A stretch of DNA of 64,000 nucleotides from Pseudomonas paraversuta (GTDB lineage: Bacteria > Pseudomonadota > Gammaproteobacteria > Pseudomonadales > Pseudomonadaceae): NCBI RefSeq assembly GCF_904063065.1, contig NZ_CAJFCL010000013.1, positions 25,190-89,189 on the forward strand. The letters are read 5' to 3'. The notes below the pieces were generated by a model. The model did no database searches. It had not been told where the DNA came from and saw nothing but the letters and a program-made list of their open reading frames with translations. Each line of letters starts with the position of its first letter. Position 1 is the first letter of the stretch. This document shows positions 25,254 through 33,182 of the stretch, piece by piece. The translations under genes were made by a program, and so were the position numbers.

Positions 25254-26021
25254 ATGTCCAGGACTCAACTGTTCAACCTTGATGGAAAAATTGCCTTTGT
25301 TTCCGGTGCCAGTCGCGGCATTGGTGAAGCCATCGCCAGGCTGCTGGCCCAACAGGGCGCCCATGTAATTGTGTCCAGCCGCAGGCTTGAAGGCTGCCAG
25401 CCGGTGGTTGACGGGATCATCGCCGAAGGCGGCAAGGCCACTGCCATCGCCTGTCATATCGGCGAAATGGAGCAGATCACCCGGACTTTTGCCCGCATTC
25501 GCGAAGAATTTGGCCACATCGATATCCTGGTCAACAACGCGGCGACCAACCCGCAGTTCTGCAACGTCCTGGACACGGACCTGAGTGCGTTCCAGAAAAC
25601 CGTGGACGTGAACATTCGCGGTTACTTCTTCATGTCGGTAGAAGCCGGCAAACTGATGCGCGACCACGGCGGCGGCAGCATCATCAACGTGGCTTCGATC
25701 AACGGCGTATCGCCCGGCGTGTTCCAGGGGGTCTACTCGATGACCAAGGCCGCGGTGATCAACATGACCAAGGTATTTGCCAAGGAGTGCGCCCAGTACG
25801 GGATACGCTGCAACGCCCTGCTCCCGGGCCTGACCGACACCAAATTTGCATCGGCGCTGGTCGGCAACGACGCCATCCTCAAGACCGCACTGCAACAGAT
25901 CCCGTTGAAACGCGTGGCCCGGCCCGAAGAAATGGCCGGTGCAGTGCTGTATTTGGCCAGCGACGCCTCGACCTACACCACTGGCGTTTCGTTAAACGTC
26001 GACGGCGGATACCTCTCATAA
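25254..26021 (+). CDS. Short-chain dehydrogenase/reductase (operon with phosphotransferase)
   Basis: A 255-residue classical SDR: cofactor motif SGASRGIGEA, NNAA, catalytic Ser in VASINGVSP and YSMTKAA (YxxxK). The C-terminal VDGGYLS is typical of NAD(P)-dependent 3-hydroxyacyl or alcohol dehydrogenases. It is co-transcribed with the phosphotransferase, so it probably oxidises or reduces a hydroxy/keto acyl intermediate. A role in steroid metabolism is possible but not shown. Confidence 0.9.
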   Translation: MSRTQLFNLDGKIAFVSGASRGIGEAIARLLAQQGAHVIVSSRRLEGCQPVVDGIIAEGGKATAIACHIGEMEQITRTFARIREEFGHIDILVNNAATNPQFCNVLDTDLSAFQKTVDVNIRGYFFMSVEAGKLMRDHGGGSIINVASINGVSPGVFQGVYSMTKAAVINMTKVFAKECAQYGIRCNALLPGLTDTKFASALVGNDAILKTALQQIPLKRVARPEEMAGAVLYLASDASTYTTGVSLNVDGGYLS

Positions 26022-26046
26022 CCCAGACCAAAGCCCAGCCCCCCCC

Positions 26047-26117
26047 TGTAGGAGCGAGCTCGTCTCGCGAGCTGTTGGCGGTTTTAAAAAGCTCGCGAGA
26101 CAAGCTCGCTCCTACAG
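26047..26117. repeat. REP inverted repeat pair
   Basis: TGTAGGAGCGAGCTCGTCTCGCGAGC and its inverted partner (GCTCGCGAGACAAGCTCGCTCCTACA) surround a short T/A-rich centre, just after the SDR stop. It is the same family and orientation layout as at 27341 and 32118. Confidence 0.9.
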
Positions 26118-26163
26118 AACCTGGCTCACAGACCAATAAGTTAATTCTAATAGTTGATATTTC

Positions 26164-26177
26164 GGAATATTTATTCC
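26164..26177. promoter_or_regulatory. Palindrome GGAATA-TT-TATTCC upstream of the Gfo/Idh gene
   Basis: A perfect 6-bp inverted repeat with 2-bp spacer in an A+T-rich tract, 44 bp upstream of the oxidoreductase start at 26222. A plausible operator or promoter element; regulator unknown. Confidence 0.4.
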
Positions 26178-26221
26178 ATTAATAGCCCTCCCTGAAAATA
26201 ACAATTCAAAGGATCCAGGCT

Positions 26222-27328
26222 ATGCGTGCACTTGGTATTGGTTTGATCGGCACCGGATTCATGGGCCGAGCCCATGCGCTGGCGTTTCGTAATGTCAGTT
26301 CTGCGTTTGAACTGCCGGTGCACTTGCACCTTGCAGCACTGGCTGATGCCGACGTCGAGCGCGCGCAGCACTGTGCAAACGCCTGGGGCTTTGCCCGCGC
26401 CCATGGCGACTGGCAACAGCTGATCAGCGACCCGGCAGTGGATGTGGTCGCCATTACCACCCCCAACCACTTGCACTTCCCCATGGCCATGGCCGCCATC
26501 GCAGCGGGTAAAGCGGTGTATTGCGAAAAACCCCTGGCCGTCAGCCTGCAACAGGCCGAGCAAATGCATCTCGCTGCCAGGGTCGCCGGCGTGGTCACGC
26601 GGGTGGGTTACAACTATCAACACAACCCGATGCTGGTGTTGGCCAAACAGATGATTGAGCGTGGTGACCTGGGACGCATCATCAGTTTCCAGGGCGAGTT
26701 CAGCGAGGACTTCATGGCCGATCCGGCGCTGCCCTGGTCATGGCGCTGCGAACCCGGGCATGCCGGCGGTGCCCTGGCCGATCTGGGCAGCCATCTGCTG
26801 GCCATGGCGCGCTATCTGGTGGGGGATGTCCAAGCCGTGTGCGCCGACAGCCAGACCGTTCACCCACAACGCCCGGCCAGCCGCAACAGCAGCGAACTGC
26901 GCGACATCCTGATCGACGACCAGACCCACGCCCTGGTGCGTTTCAGCAATGGCGCCCGGGGCACCCTGAGCAGCAGCTGGCTCAAGCACGGTTATAAAAA
27001 CCACCTCAGCTTCGAGATCAGCGGTACCGGCGGCACCCTTAAATTCGATCAGGAGCGGCTGAATGAACTGCACCTGTGCAAAGCCGGCCAGGCCGGCTTC
27101 GAACGCCTGCTGGCGGGCCCGGAACTACCCGGCTACGCCGCGTTCAGCCCTGCGGGCGGGCATCAGCTGGGGTACAACGAACTGAAAACCCTGGAGGTAC
27201 ACGGGCTGATCCAGGCCTGCGCCGGCAACCCTGCGCCGGGCCCCGACTTCGAAGAAGCCTGGCAGGTAGAACGTCTGGCTGCGGCCATTCGCGAAGCCGC
27301 CGAACAACAGCGCTGGATAACCCTCTGA
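26222..27328 (+). CDS. Gfo/Idh/MocA-family oxidoreductase
   Basis: A 368-residue NAD(P)-binding oxidoreductase. N-terminal Rossmann domain: GLIGTGFMGRAHALAF, ITTPNHLH, and the EKPLA motif (YCEKPLAVS) carrying the catalytic Lys. The C-terminal alpha/beta domain includes GGALADLGSHLLAMARYL, with the conserved Asp and His of inositol/sugar dehydrogenases. Substrates are usually cyclitols or sugars. It stands alone between REP elements, converging with ipdC; nothing ties it to the steroid genes except proximity. Confidence 0.92.
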   Translation: MRALGIGLIGTGFMGRAHALAFRNVSSAFELPVHLHLAALADADVERAQHCANAWGFARAHGDWQQLISDPAVDVVAITTPNHLHFPMAMAAIAAGKAVYCEKPLAVSLQQAEQMHLAARVAGVVTRVGYNYQHNPMLVLAKQMIERGDLGRIISFQGEFSEDFMADPALPWSWRCEPGHAGGALADLGSHLLAMARYLVGDVQAVCADSQTVHPQRPASRNSSELRDILIDDQTHALVRFSNGARGTLSSSWLKHGYKNHLSFEISGTGGTLKFDQERLNELHLCKAGQAGFERLLAGPELPGYAAFSPAGGHQLGYNELKTLEVHGLIQACAGNPAPGPDFEEAWQVERLAAAIREAAEQQRWITL

Positions 27329-27340
27329 CCCCCCCATACC

Positions 27341-27410
27341 TGTAGGAGCGAGCTTGCTCGCGAGCTCTTTCAACCGCCAACAGCTCGCGAGACAAGCTCG
27401 CTCCTACACA
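27341..27410. repeat. REP inverted repeat overlapping the ipdC stop codon
   Basis: TGTAGGAGCGAGCTTGCTCGCGAGC and its inverted partner ending GCTCCTACA lie between two convergent genes. The right arm covers the ipdC stop codon (27404-27406) and its last two sense codons, so the repeat borders or altered the coding end. Confidence 0.9.
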
Positions 27411-28471
27411 GTTCTATGCAATCGGCCCAAACACCGCTCTGCCTCGAGCACCATCTCCTGAATCAGCTCCTCGCAACTTTTCAGCTCGCTGATCGCTGCT
27501 GCCACTTGCCCGCTGGGCAAGATCCCTTCATCCGGAATGCCGTCCACCATGGAGCGCTGCAGCAGCACCGGCTGGTTGGCTGCCATTACGGTTTGCGACA
27601 AGGCACCCGGGTCTTCCTTCACCGACTGGGCGAACACACTGAACATATGCCCCAGGCTCATGCCGGTCTGTTGCTTCCACTGCCAGGCACTGCCCAGGGC
27701 AATGCGCAAGCGGCCAAAGGCACCGGCCTTTTCCAGACGATTGATAAAGGCATTTTCGATCATCCGGTGGCGCATCCCGTCCACCGCCAGGGTCACGCGA
27801 ATCTGCTGCGGATCTTTGACTTTCACATAGCGTTCCAGGGTCGCCAAAGGGGTGGGCGATTCCCGGGTCATCAAAAACCGCGTGCCCATGGCAATCCCGG
27901 CCGCCCCGCTGGCCAATGCTCCGGCCAGACCGCGACCGGTGGAATAGCCACCGGCGGCAATCACCGGGACCTGTACCGCATCCAGCACCTGGGGCAGCAA
28001 AATGGTGCTCGGCACCCCGCCGGTATGCCCGCCGCCTTCACCACCCTGTACCGTGACCATGTCAGCGCCCAGCTCCACCGCCTTGAGCGCATGCTTGAGT
28101 GCGCCCACCGTGGGTATACACAGCACCCCGGCCCGCTTGAAGCGCTCGATGGTCTGGCGATCCGGCCCGCGACCATAACTGACGGCACGCAAGCGGTACT
28201 CGATCGCCAGGTCCACGCACTGCGCAGCGTTCTCCTGGAACATATGAAAGTTGAGGCCGAAATTACTGCCGCCGGTGGCCTCGATCACCCGCTGGATTTC
28301 AGCCTCAAGCTGGTCCGCGGCGATGGTCGCCCCGGCAAGAAATCCGAACGCCCCGGCCCGGGTGCTGGCAATCACCAGATTGGCATCCGCCACCCAGCCC
28401 ATCGCGGTCTGCACTATGGGGTAACGACAGCCCAATGCATCGGTCAGCGCCGTTTGCAGATAGCCACTCAT
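27404..28471 (-). CDS. ipdC: IpdC-like flavin-dependent reductase (nitronate monooxygenase family)
   Basis: A 355-residue TIM-barrel flavoprotein: N-terminus LGCRYPIVQTAMGWVADA, phosphate-binding GGEGGGHTGG and IAAGGYSTGRGLAGALASGAAGIAMGTRF. Annotation pipelines call this family nitronate monooxygenase. Its position directly after echA-ipdA-ipdB identifies it as IpdC, which acts on the hydrindane CoA ester (5-hydroxy-HIP-CoA branch) during steroid ring C/D breakdown. The start overlaps the upstream hydratase stop (ATGA). Confidence 0.85.
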   Translation of the reverse strand: MSGYLQTALTDALGCRYPIVQTAMGWVADANLVIASTRAGAFGFLAGATIAADQLEAEIQRVIEATGGSNFGLNFHMFQENAAQCVDLAIEYRLRAVSYGRGPDRQTIERFKRAGVLCIPTVGALKHALKAVELGADMVTVQGGEGGGHTGGVPSTILLPQVLDAVQVPVIAAGGYSTGRGLAGALASGAAGIAMGTRFLMTRESPTPLATLERYVKVKDPQQIRVTLAVDGMRHRMIENAFINRLEKAGAFGRLRIALGSAWQWKQQTGMSLGHMFSVFAQSVKEDPGALSQTVMAANQPVLLQRSMVDGIPDEGILPSGQVAAAISELKSCEELIQEMVLEAERCLGRLHRTV

Positions 28472-29373
28472 CCACGCTCTCCCGCAGCCGTCTTGTTTGC
28501 CTGAATCATGGCCTTGGCGTCATAACCACCGAGCTTGTCGCCCGACAGCAGTTCGTTATGACTATGGGCGAAGTGATGCCAGGCAAACACCGCGTCCATG
28601 GCTGTGCGCTTACCCTGCAAATCTTCAACGTGATTGATCGCCTGCTTGGTCAGCGCCAGCCCCATGCGCGGCTGTTTGGCAATGGCCGCTGCCAGCGCAT
28701 AAGTGCCGGCCTCCAGTTCTTCGCGACTGAACAGGCGATTGACCATGCCCATCTGATAGGCGCGCTCGGCACTCATACGGTCGCCGGTGAACAGAAATTC
28801 CTTGGCAATGCGCGGGTTCAATTCGTAAGGGTGGGCAAAGTACTCCACCCCCGGAATGCCCATGCGCACCACCGGGTCCTGGAAAAACGCATCATCACTG
28901 GCCACGATCAAGTCACACACCCAGGCCAGCATCAGCCCGCCGGCAATGCACGCGCCCTGCACCATCGCGATGGTCGGCTTGGGCAGCTCGCGCCAGCGCC
29001 GGCACATGCCCAGATACACCTCCTGCTCCCGGGCATACAGATATTCGCCGCCAGGCTTGTTGGTGTGATCCCACCACAGGTGCGCACGCTCAAACGACTT
29101 GTTGATGTCGCGCCCGGGGGTGCCAATGTCATGCCCGGCCGAGAAATGCTTGCCGTTAGCGCGCAACACTATGACTTTCACCAGGTCATCATTCACCGCC
29201 CGGCGAAACGCATCGTCCAGGGCATAGGTCATCTGCGAGTTTTGCGCGTTGTTCACTGTCGGCCGATTCAGGGTCAGGGTGGCAATCCCGTCCGCCACCC
29301 CGTACAGCACCGGTTCTTCGGTTTCATACACAGCGGTATCAGCCCGCTGCACAAATTCGCTGTCGCTGTTCAT
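28468..29373 (-). CDS. Enoyl-CoA hydratase/ring-opening hydrolase (EchA20-like)
   Basis: A 301-residue crotonase-fold protein with the oxyanion-hole segments NGKHFSAGHDIG and QGACIAGGLMLAWVCDLI; AAGGA precedes the ATG. It is longer than typical EchA20 and carries an extended C-terminal helical part (HHFAHSHNELL). In the steroid pathway EchA20 hydrolytically opens ring D of the HIP-derived CoA ester before IpdAB opens ring C. Its place between ipdB and ipdC supports that role, but an ordinary hydratase is not excluded. Confidence 0.82.
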   Translation of the reverse strand: MNSDSEFVQRADTAVYETEEPVLYGVADGIATLTLNRPTVNNAQNSQMTYALDDAFRRAVNDDLVKVIVLRANGKHFSAGHDIGTPGRDINKSFERAHLWWDHTNKPGGEYLYAREQEVYLGMCRRWRELPKPTIAMVQGACIAGGLMLAWVCDLIVASDDAFFQDPVVRMGIPGVEYFAHPYELNPRIAKEFLFTGDRMSAERAYQMGMVNRLFSREELEAGTYALAAAIAKQPRMGLALTKQAINHVEDLQGKRTAMDAVFAWHHFAHSHNELLSGDKLGGYDAKAMIQANKTAAGERG

Positions 29374-29388
29374 CTGGATTCCTTGCCT

Positions 29389-30186
29389 TCAGGCCTGGCG
29401 AATGCCGGGTGGATTGCCCTTCTGCGCGGCTGCGCGATAGTCATGCGGGTCCAGACGACGGATCAGCTCCAATTGCTGCGCAGTAGGCGCCACGGTCTGC
29501 TTGATATCGGCTGCCTTGAGCAGCGGAAAGCCGGTATTGTCCTGCACCTGTTCAAAGCTCACACCCGGGTGCAGCGAGCGCACCTGAACCGCGCGGTCCG
29601 GGCCGCCGAAGTCCATCACACACAGATCGGTGACGATCAGGCGGATATCCATCAGGTCGCGGCGCATGCCTTCTTCCCAACGCTCTGGCTTGAACCCGAC
29701 ACCTGAAACCATGTCCACTTCACCGGACACAAATGCCCGGGTGTTATGGCTCGGCACAAAGAACGAGTTGATATGGTTGATGCTGTTGCCCGGCAAACCG
29801 CGCACCCCCAGCATTGCCACCTTGGGCTTGTGATAGTCGCCAATGCACGACAGATTGGTCTGGCCCCAGCGGTCGATCTGGGTCGGGCCGATCATCGCGT
29901 GACGACGGCCGCCCCACACGCACTCAAACACCCGTTCAAACGACAGGTAACCCGAGTAACGCGGCTCATAGTCACCGCGCGGCCCCAAAGGAATCGGCTC
30001 TTCCACCAGAAAGGCCTCGCTGTCGGTCATCAACAGTTCCGGGCTGTGGCTCAGTTTGGCCAGGCTCGCGCCCAGGCGCGGGATCACCCCCAGGCCGGAA
30101 GCAATCACTTCGCCGTTATCGCGCCAGGCTTCACAAGCAGCCACGATCAACAGTTCGGCCAGGGTAAATTCGCAAGTCGCAGTCAT
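29389..30186 (-). CDS. ipdB: IpdB, beta subunit of the ring-C-opening CoA hydrolase
   Basis: A 265-residue CoA-transferase-fold protein. I start at MTATCEF (30186), seven bases after GAGGAG; the longer frame overlaps the ipdA stop. It contains VIASGLGVIPRLGASLAKL and GDYHKPKVAMLGVRGLPGNS. IpdA-IpdB look like class I CoA transferases but hydrolytically cleave ring C of the steroid-derived COCHEA-CoA. The gene directly follows ipdA. Confidence 0.88.
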   Translation of the reverse strand: MTATCEFTLAELLIVAACEAWRDNGEVIASGLGVIPRLGASLAKLSHSPELLMTDSEAFLVEEPIPLGPRGDYEPRYSGYLSFERVFECVWGGRRHAMIGPTQIDRWGQTNLSCIGDYHKPKVAMLGVRGLPGNSINHINSFFVPSHNTRAFVSGEVDMVSGVGFKPERWEEGMRRDLMDIRLIVTDLCVMDFGGPDRAVQVRSLHPGVSFEQVQDNTGFPLLKAADIKQTVAPTAQQLELIRRLDPHDYRAAAQKGNPPGIRQA

Positions 30187-30197
30187 GTCCATACTCC

Positions 30198-31073
30198 TCA
30201 AAACACTGGCAGCGGCAAAGCGCCCAGCCGGTCGGCACCGCCATTGCTGGCCTGGTAGGCTGATTCGCCCGGTGTCACAAACTCTGCTACATAGCCTTGC
30301 CAGCCGTCGGCTTCGCCGGCACTGGCGCTATAACGCTTGAGATGGCTCATGTCCCAGCCGTAATCGGACGGGCACGAGGTCGGGTGCGCACCAAAGGGGG
30401 CGTGCACCACGCCACTGACCAGATAGCGCTCAAAGGTATTGAAGCGGGCCTGGGCGGCATCCAGGCTCAGGCGCTCTTCGATCCGTTCGCAGGACACAAA
30501 GCACTGCTTGGCGGCACGGGCGAACAGATGATCAAAATACGGATCGGGACCGGTGATCAGGGTGTTACCCAGGCGGTCAGCGACGTTGACATGCAAAAAG
30601 GCCATATCCAGGTTCAGCGCAGGCATCGCCAGCAACACTTCACCGTCGTCATAGGGCGACTGCACCTGCTTGATGTCCGGGTTCAGACGGCTGACATCGG
30701 TTGCCAGGCCGCAGCGGGTCGGCAAAAACGGCAACCGCATACCGGCGGCGCGCAGGCCCCATTGCAACATGCCCTCATCCAGCTCCATCAATTCCAGCTC
30801 ACCGGCCTCCCGCGCCTTGCGAAAGTAGGCTTCCAGCGGGATCGCATCGAGGGTGGCAAAACCGAACACCAGTTTCTTGACCTTGCCGGCCGCGCAAAGC
30901 ATGCCGACTTCAGGGCCGCCATATGCCACCACGGTCAGGTCCTTGACCTCCGAGCGCAGGATCTCGCGCACGATCGCCATCGGCTTGCGCCGTGGCCCCC
31001 AGCCGCCAAAACCTATGGTCATGCCGTCACGCAATTGGCCGACCACGTCTGCCGCTGTCATTTGCTTGTTCAT
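30198..31073 (-). CDS. ipdA: IpdA, alpha subunit of the ring-C-opening CoA hydrolase
   Basis: A 291-residue CoA-transferase-fold protein with AAAGGAG seven bases before the ATG. The N-terminus (QLRDGMTIGFGGWGPRRKPM, VREILRSEVKDLTVVAYGGP) and the core DEGMLQWGLRAAGMRLPFLP closely resemble mycobacterial IpdA as I recall it. With IpdB it opens the last steroid ring (C) after HIP-CoA processing. The order dioxygenase-ipdA-ipdB-echA-ipdC mirrors actinobacterial KstR2-regulon genes. Confidence 0.9.
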   Translation of the reverse strand: MNKQMTAADVVGQLRDGMTIGFGGWGPRRKPMAIVREILRSEVKDLTVVAYGGPEVGMLCAAGKVKKLVFGFATLDAIPLEAYFRKAREAGELELMELDEGMLQWGLRAAGMRLPFLPTRCGLATDVSRLNPDIKQVQSPYDDGEVLLAMPALNLDMAFLHVNVADRLGNTLITGPDPYFDHLFARAAKQCFVSCERIEERLSLDAAQARFNTFERYLVSGVVHAPFGAHPTSCPSDYGWDMSHLKRYSASAGEADGWQGYVAEFVTPGESAYQASNGGADRLGALPLPVF

Positions 31074-31095
31074 GGGTTACTCCTTTACCGGTCTG

Positions 31096-31986
31096 TTACT
31101 GCTGGCCGACTGAAAAATCGTGGCCCCACAGGCTGACCCGGGTGAATTCAAAAGCGCTGTGGTCTTGCCAATCCACCAGCAAGCCGCCATAGCCGTACTC
31201 CAGGTCAAAGCCCGAAGGGGTTTTCATATAGAAAGAGGTCATCTGGTCGTTCAGGTGCTGGCCCAAAGTGGCCGACAACGGCACGTTATGCGCCAGGCGC
31301 CGGTCATGGGCGCGGCCCACTTCGGTCATCGTTTCGACCTCGACCATCACATGCACGCAGCCGGACGGCACCGGGTACTCGGCCAGGGCCAGACTGTGGT
31401 GACGGCTGTTTTTGCAATGCAGGAAGTGAATGCGGATCGGTGCGGCCGACGGGTCGGGCCGGAAATTGAATATGTCCGACAACTCGAAGCCCAGTACGTC
31501 CTTGGCAAAGGCCAGGGTGGCATCGAAGTTGGGAGCGGGCAGAACGGTGTGCCCCAGGCCCATCTCACCGGTGATGAACCCCGGAACACCTTGCGGCGAA
31601 ACAAAGGGCTGGCAATCGGAGCGATGGCCCCAGCTCAGTTCATGGCGGTTGCCCGAAGGATCGGTGACGTGCAGCAACGCCTGTACACCGCGCTGATCGC
31701 ATTGCTCGGGAGTACCCGGGCGCCAGCTGACATCGGCCTGATCCAGGGTTTCGATGGCGGCATTGAACGCCTTCTCACTGGCCAGCTCCCAGCCCGATGC
31801 CAGATAGCGTGACTCACCGCCAGGCACGATCAACATCCGGAACGGGCGTTGGTCCATCTTCACATACAATCCCCCGGCGGGTGCCGCAGTGACCATCATC
31901 CCGAGTACATCTTCGGCATAACGCTGCCACTGCACCGGGTCGGCGGACTCTGCAACGAAGTAGCTCAAACCACGAATGTCGATCAT
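31096..31986 (-). CDS. Extradiol ring-cleavage dioxygenase, HsaC/BphC type
   Basis: A 296-residue two-domain vicinal-oxygen-chelate protein starting at MIDIRGLSYF (31986) after GAGGAG. Fe(II) ligands fit His in GEMGLGHTVLP, His in SGCVHVMVEV and Glu in GFDLEYGYGG, the 2-His-1-Glu facial triad in the C-terminal half. In steroid degradation HsaC/TesB performs meta-cleavage of the 3,4-dihydroxylated aromatic ring A of 3,4-DHSA. It is the first gene of the operon with ipdA, ipdB, echA and ipdC, downstream of a cluster-wide regulatory element. Confidence 0.88.
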   Translation of the reverse strand: MIDIRGLSYFVAESADPVQWQRYAEDVLGMMVTAAPAGGLYVKMDQRPFRMLIVPGGESRYLASGWELASEKAFNAAIETLDQADVSWRPGTPEQCDQRGVQALLHVTDPSGNRHELSWGHRSDCQPFVSPQGVPGFITGEMGLGHTVLPAPNFDATLAFAKDVLGFELSDIFNFRPDPSAAPIRIHFLHCKNSRHHSLALAEYPVPSGCVHVMVEVETMTEVGRAHDRRLAHNVPLSATLGQHLNDQMTSFYMKTPSGFDLEYGYGGLLVDWQDHSAFEFTRVSLWGHDFSVGQQ

Positions 31987-32051
31987 GTGCCTGCTCCTCA
32001 ATGCCTGTATTTATTGGCTTGGGGCAGTATGGGAAGGAAGGTTGCCGGGCT

Positions 32052-32068
32052 CATCGTCCGTTGAGACT
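32052..32068 (-). promoter_or_regulatory. Cluster-wide 17-bp element, copy 1 (dioxygenase-ipdABC operon)
   Basis: Read on the minus strand: AGTC-TCAAC-GGACGATG, ending 65 bp before the dioxygenase start. Same sequence layout as the copies at 42556, 42667, 49396 and 59366. An A+T-richer CATACT follows about 20 bases downstream, consistent with an activator site overlapping the -35 position. Confidence 0.75.
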
Positions 32069-32117
32069 AAAGCCCTTGAGGACACTGAATAACCTCAACG
32101 CTTCATACCTCATAACT

Positions 32118-32202
32118 GCAGGAGCGAGCTTCTGTAGGAGCGAGCTTGCCTCGCGAGCTTTTCTACCGCTAACAGCTCGCGAGGCAAGCTCGCTCCTACA
32201 GA
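32118..32202. repeat. REP inverted repeat with an extra partial core
   Basis: A truncated core (GCAGGAGCGAGCTTC) is directly followed by a full pair TGTAGGAGCGAGCTTGCCTCGCGAGC / GCTCGCGAGGCAAGCTCGCTCCTACA. It lies between the hydratase end (32235) and the regulatory element at 32052. Confidence 0.9.
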
Positions 32203-32234
32203 CGACAGGTCACAGTTCACAGGTCACGCGAGGA

Positions 32235-33182
32235 TTACATATAGAGAATCACCAGCTCATTGATCACTGAAGGCCGCTCGCTGCCCAGCACGTGGATGTT
32301 GAGCTCCAGGGTCAGCTGGGTACCGCTTTTAACCCGTTCCACACGCTTTACCCGGGCCCGCGAATGGATGGTCGAACCGGCCGGTACCGGCGCCGGAAAG
32401 CGCAAACGGTCCGAACCGTAATTGACCATATTGCTGAAACCGGTGATCTCGTAATCCAGGTTCAACTGCATGCGCGACTGCAGGATCTGCACCAGCGCAC
32501 CATGGGCAATGGTGCCGCCAAAGGGGCTTTGTTTACGGGCCCGTTCCGGATCGGTGTGAATCCAGTAATCATCCCCCGACAACGCGGCAAAAGCGTCGAT
32601 CAGGCCCTGATCAACCACAATCCGGTTACTCCAGGGGCTGAACGTGTCGCTGACCAGCGACTGCAACGCGGCCTCGTCATCCAGCGCAATCTGGCGTACC
32701 CGGGGCGCAGCAACCGCCGGCTGCTCCACTGCTGCCGGCAAGCTCTTCAAAGCCTGCGGGTCCTTGTCCATCCCGGTAAAACGCAACAGCCGCGTACCCT
32801 TTGCGTCCACTTCGGCAAACACCGGCTGCAGGCGCATCCCGACCTTGACCTCGGACTCGTCCAGGCCCACCAGATTGCTGTTGATCCGTACCCCTTGATC
32901 CAGCTCGATCACCGCCAGCATCTGCGGCATTTCATCGGCAAAATCCGGCATGGTGGCAATCCGGGTCACAGTGAAGCTGTACAAGCTCGCCCCGCCGCTG
33001 ACTTCACGCCAGGCAAGCTCGTGGGCCAGGCAGCCGGGGCAATGCCGACGCGGGTAAAACACCCAGTGACTGCATTGATTGCACTGCTGGATCAGCAGGC
33101 GCTCGGCCTTCAGGCCTTCCCAGAACGGTGCAGAAATCTCGGTCGGGACCGGCATTGGTTTGTTGTTCGACATCGGATTCAT
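32235..33182 (-). CDS. DUF35-MaoC fusion: side-chain steroid enoyl-CoA hydratase, aldolase partner
   Basis: A 315-residue fusion. The N-terminal rubredoxin-like zinc ribbon (CNQC-x10-CPGC) and OB-fold form a DUF35 domain (about 10-130), followed after a linker by a MaoC hot-dog hydratase domain (about 175-315). In the steroid side-chain pathway MaoC domains hydrate the enoyl-CoA and DUF35 docks the Ltp2-type aldolase. The aldolase gene lies directly upstream and overlaps by ATGA. It corresponds functionally to Shy-type hydratases of bile-acid-degrading Pseudomonas. Domain order is the reverse of the protein at 57478. Confidence 0.85.
   Translation of the reverse strand: MNPMSNNKPMPVPTEISAPFWEGLKAERLLIQQCNQCSHWVFYPRRHCPGCLAHELAWREVSGGASLYSFTVTRIATMPDFADEMPQMLAVIELDQGVRINSNLVGLDESEVKVGMRLQPVFAEVDAKGTRLLRFTGMDKDPQALKSLPAAVEQPAVAAPRVRQIALDDEAALQSLVSDTFSPWSNRIVVDQGLIDAFAALSGDDYWIHTDPERARKQSPFGGTIAHGALVQILQSRMQLNLDYEITGFSNMVNYGSDRLRFPAPVPAGSTIHSRARVKRVERVKSGTQLTLELNIHVLGSERPSVINELVILYM

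Noticed and set aside
27404..28471. Nitronate monooxygenase for nitroalkane detoxification
   Set aside because: The fold fits, but the operon with ipdA, ipdB and an EchA20-like gene makes IpdC far more likely.
29206..29213. Further CATCGTCC occurrences (also near 7665)
   Set aside because: Both are within coding sequence, lack the GACT half at the right distance and are not before a gene start; treated as chance.
29389..31073. 3-oxoacid CoA-transferase (PcaIJ/ScoAB type)
   Set aside because: The subunits have the fold, but IpdA/IpdB-specific segments and gene neighbours indicate the steroid ring-opening hydrolase.
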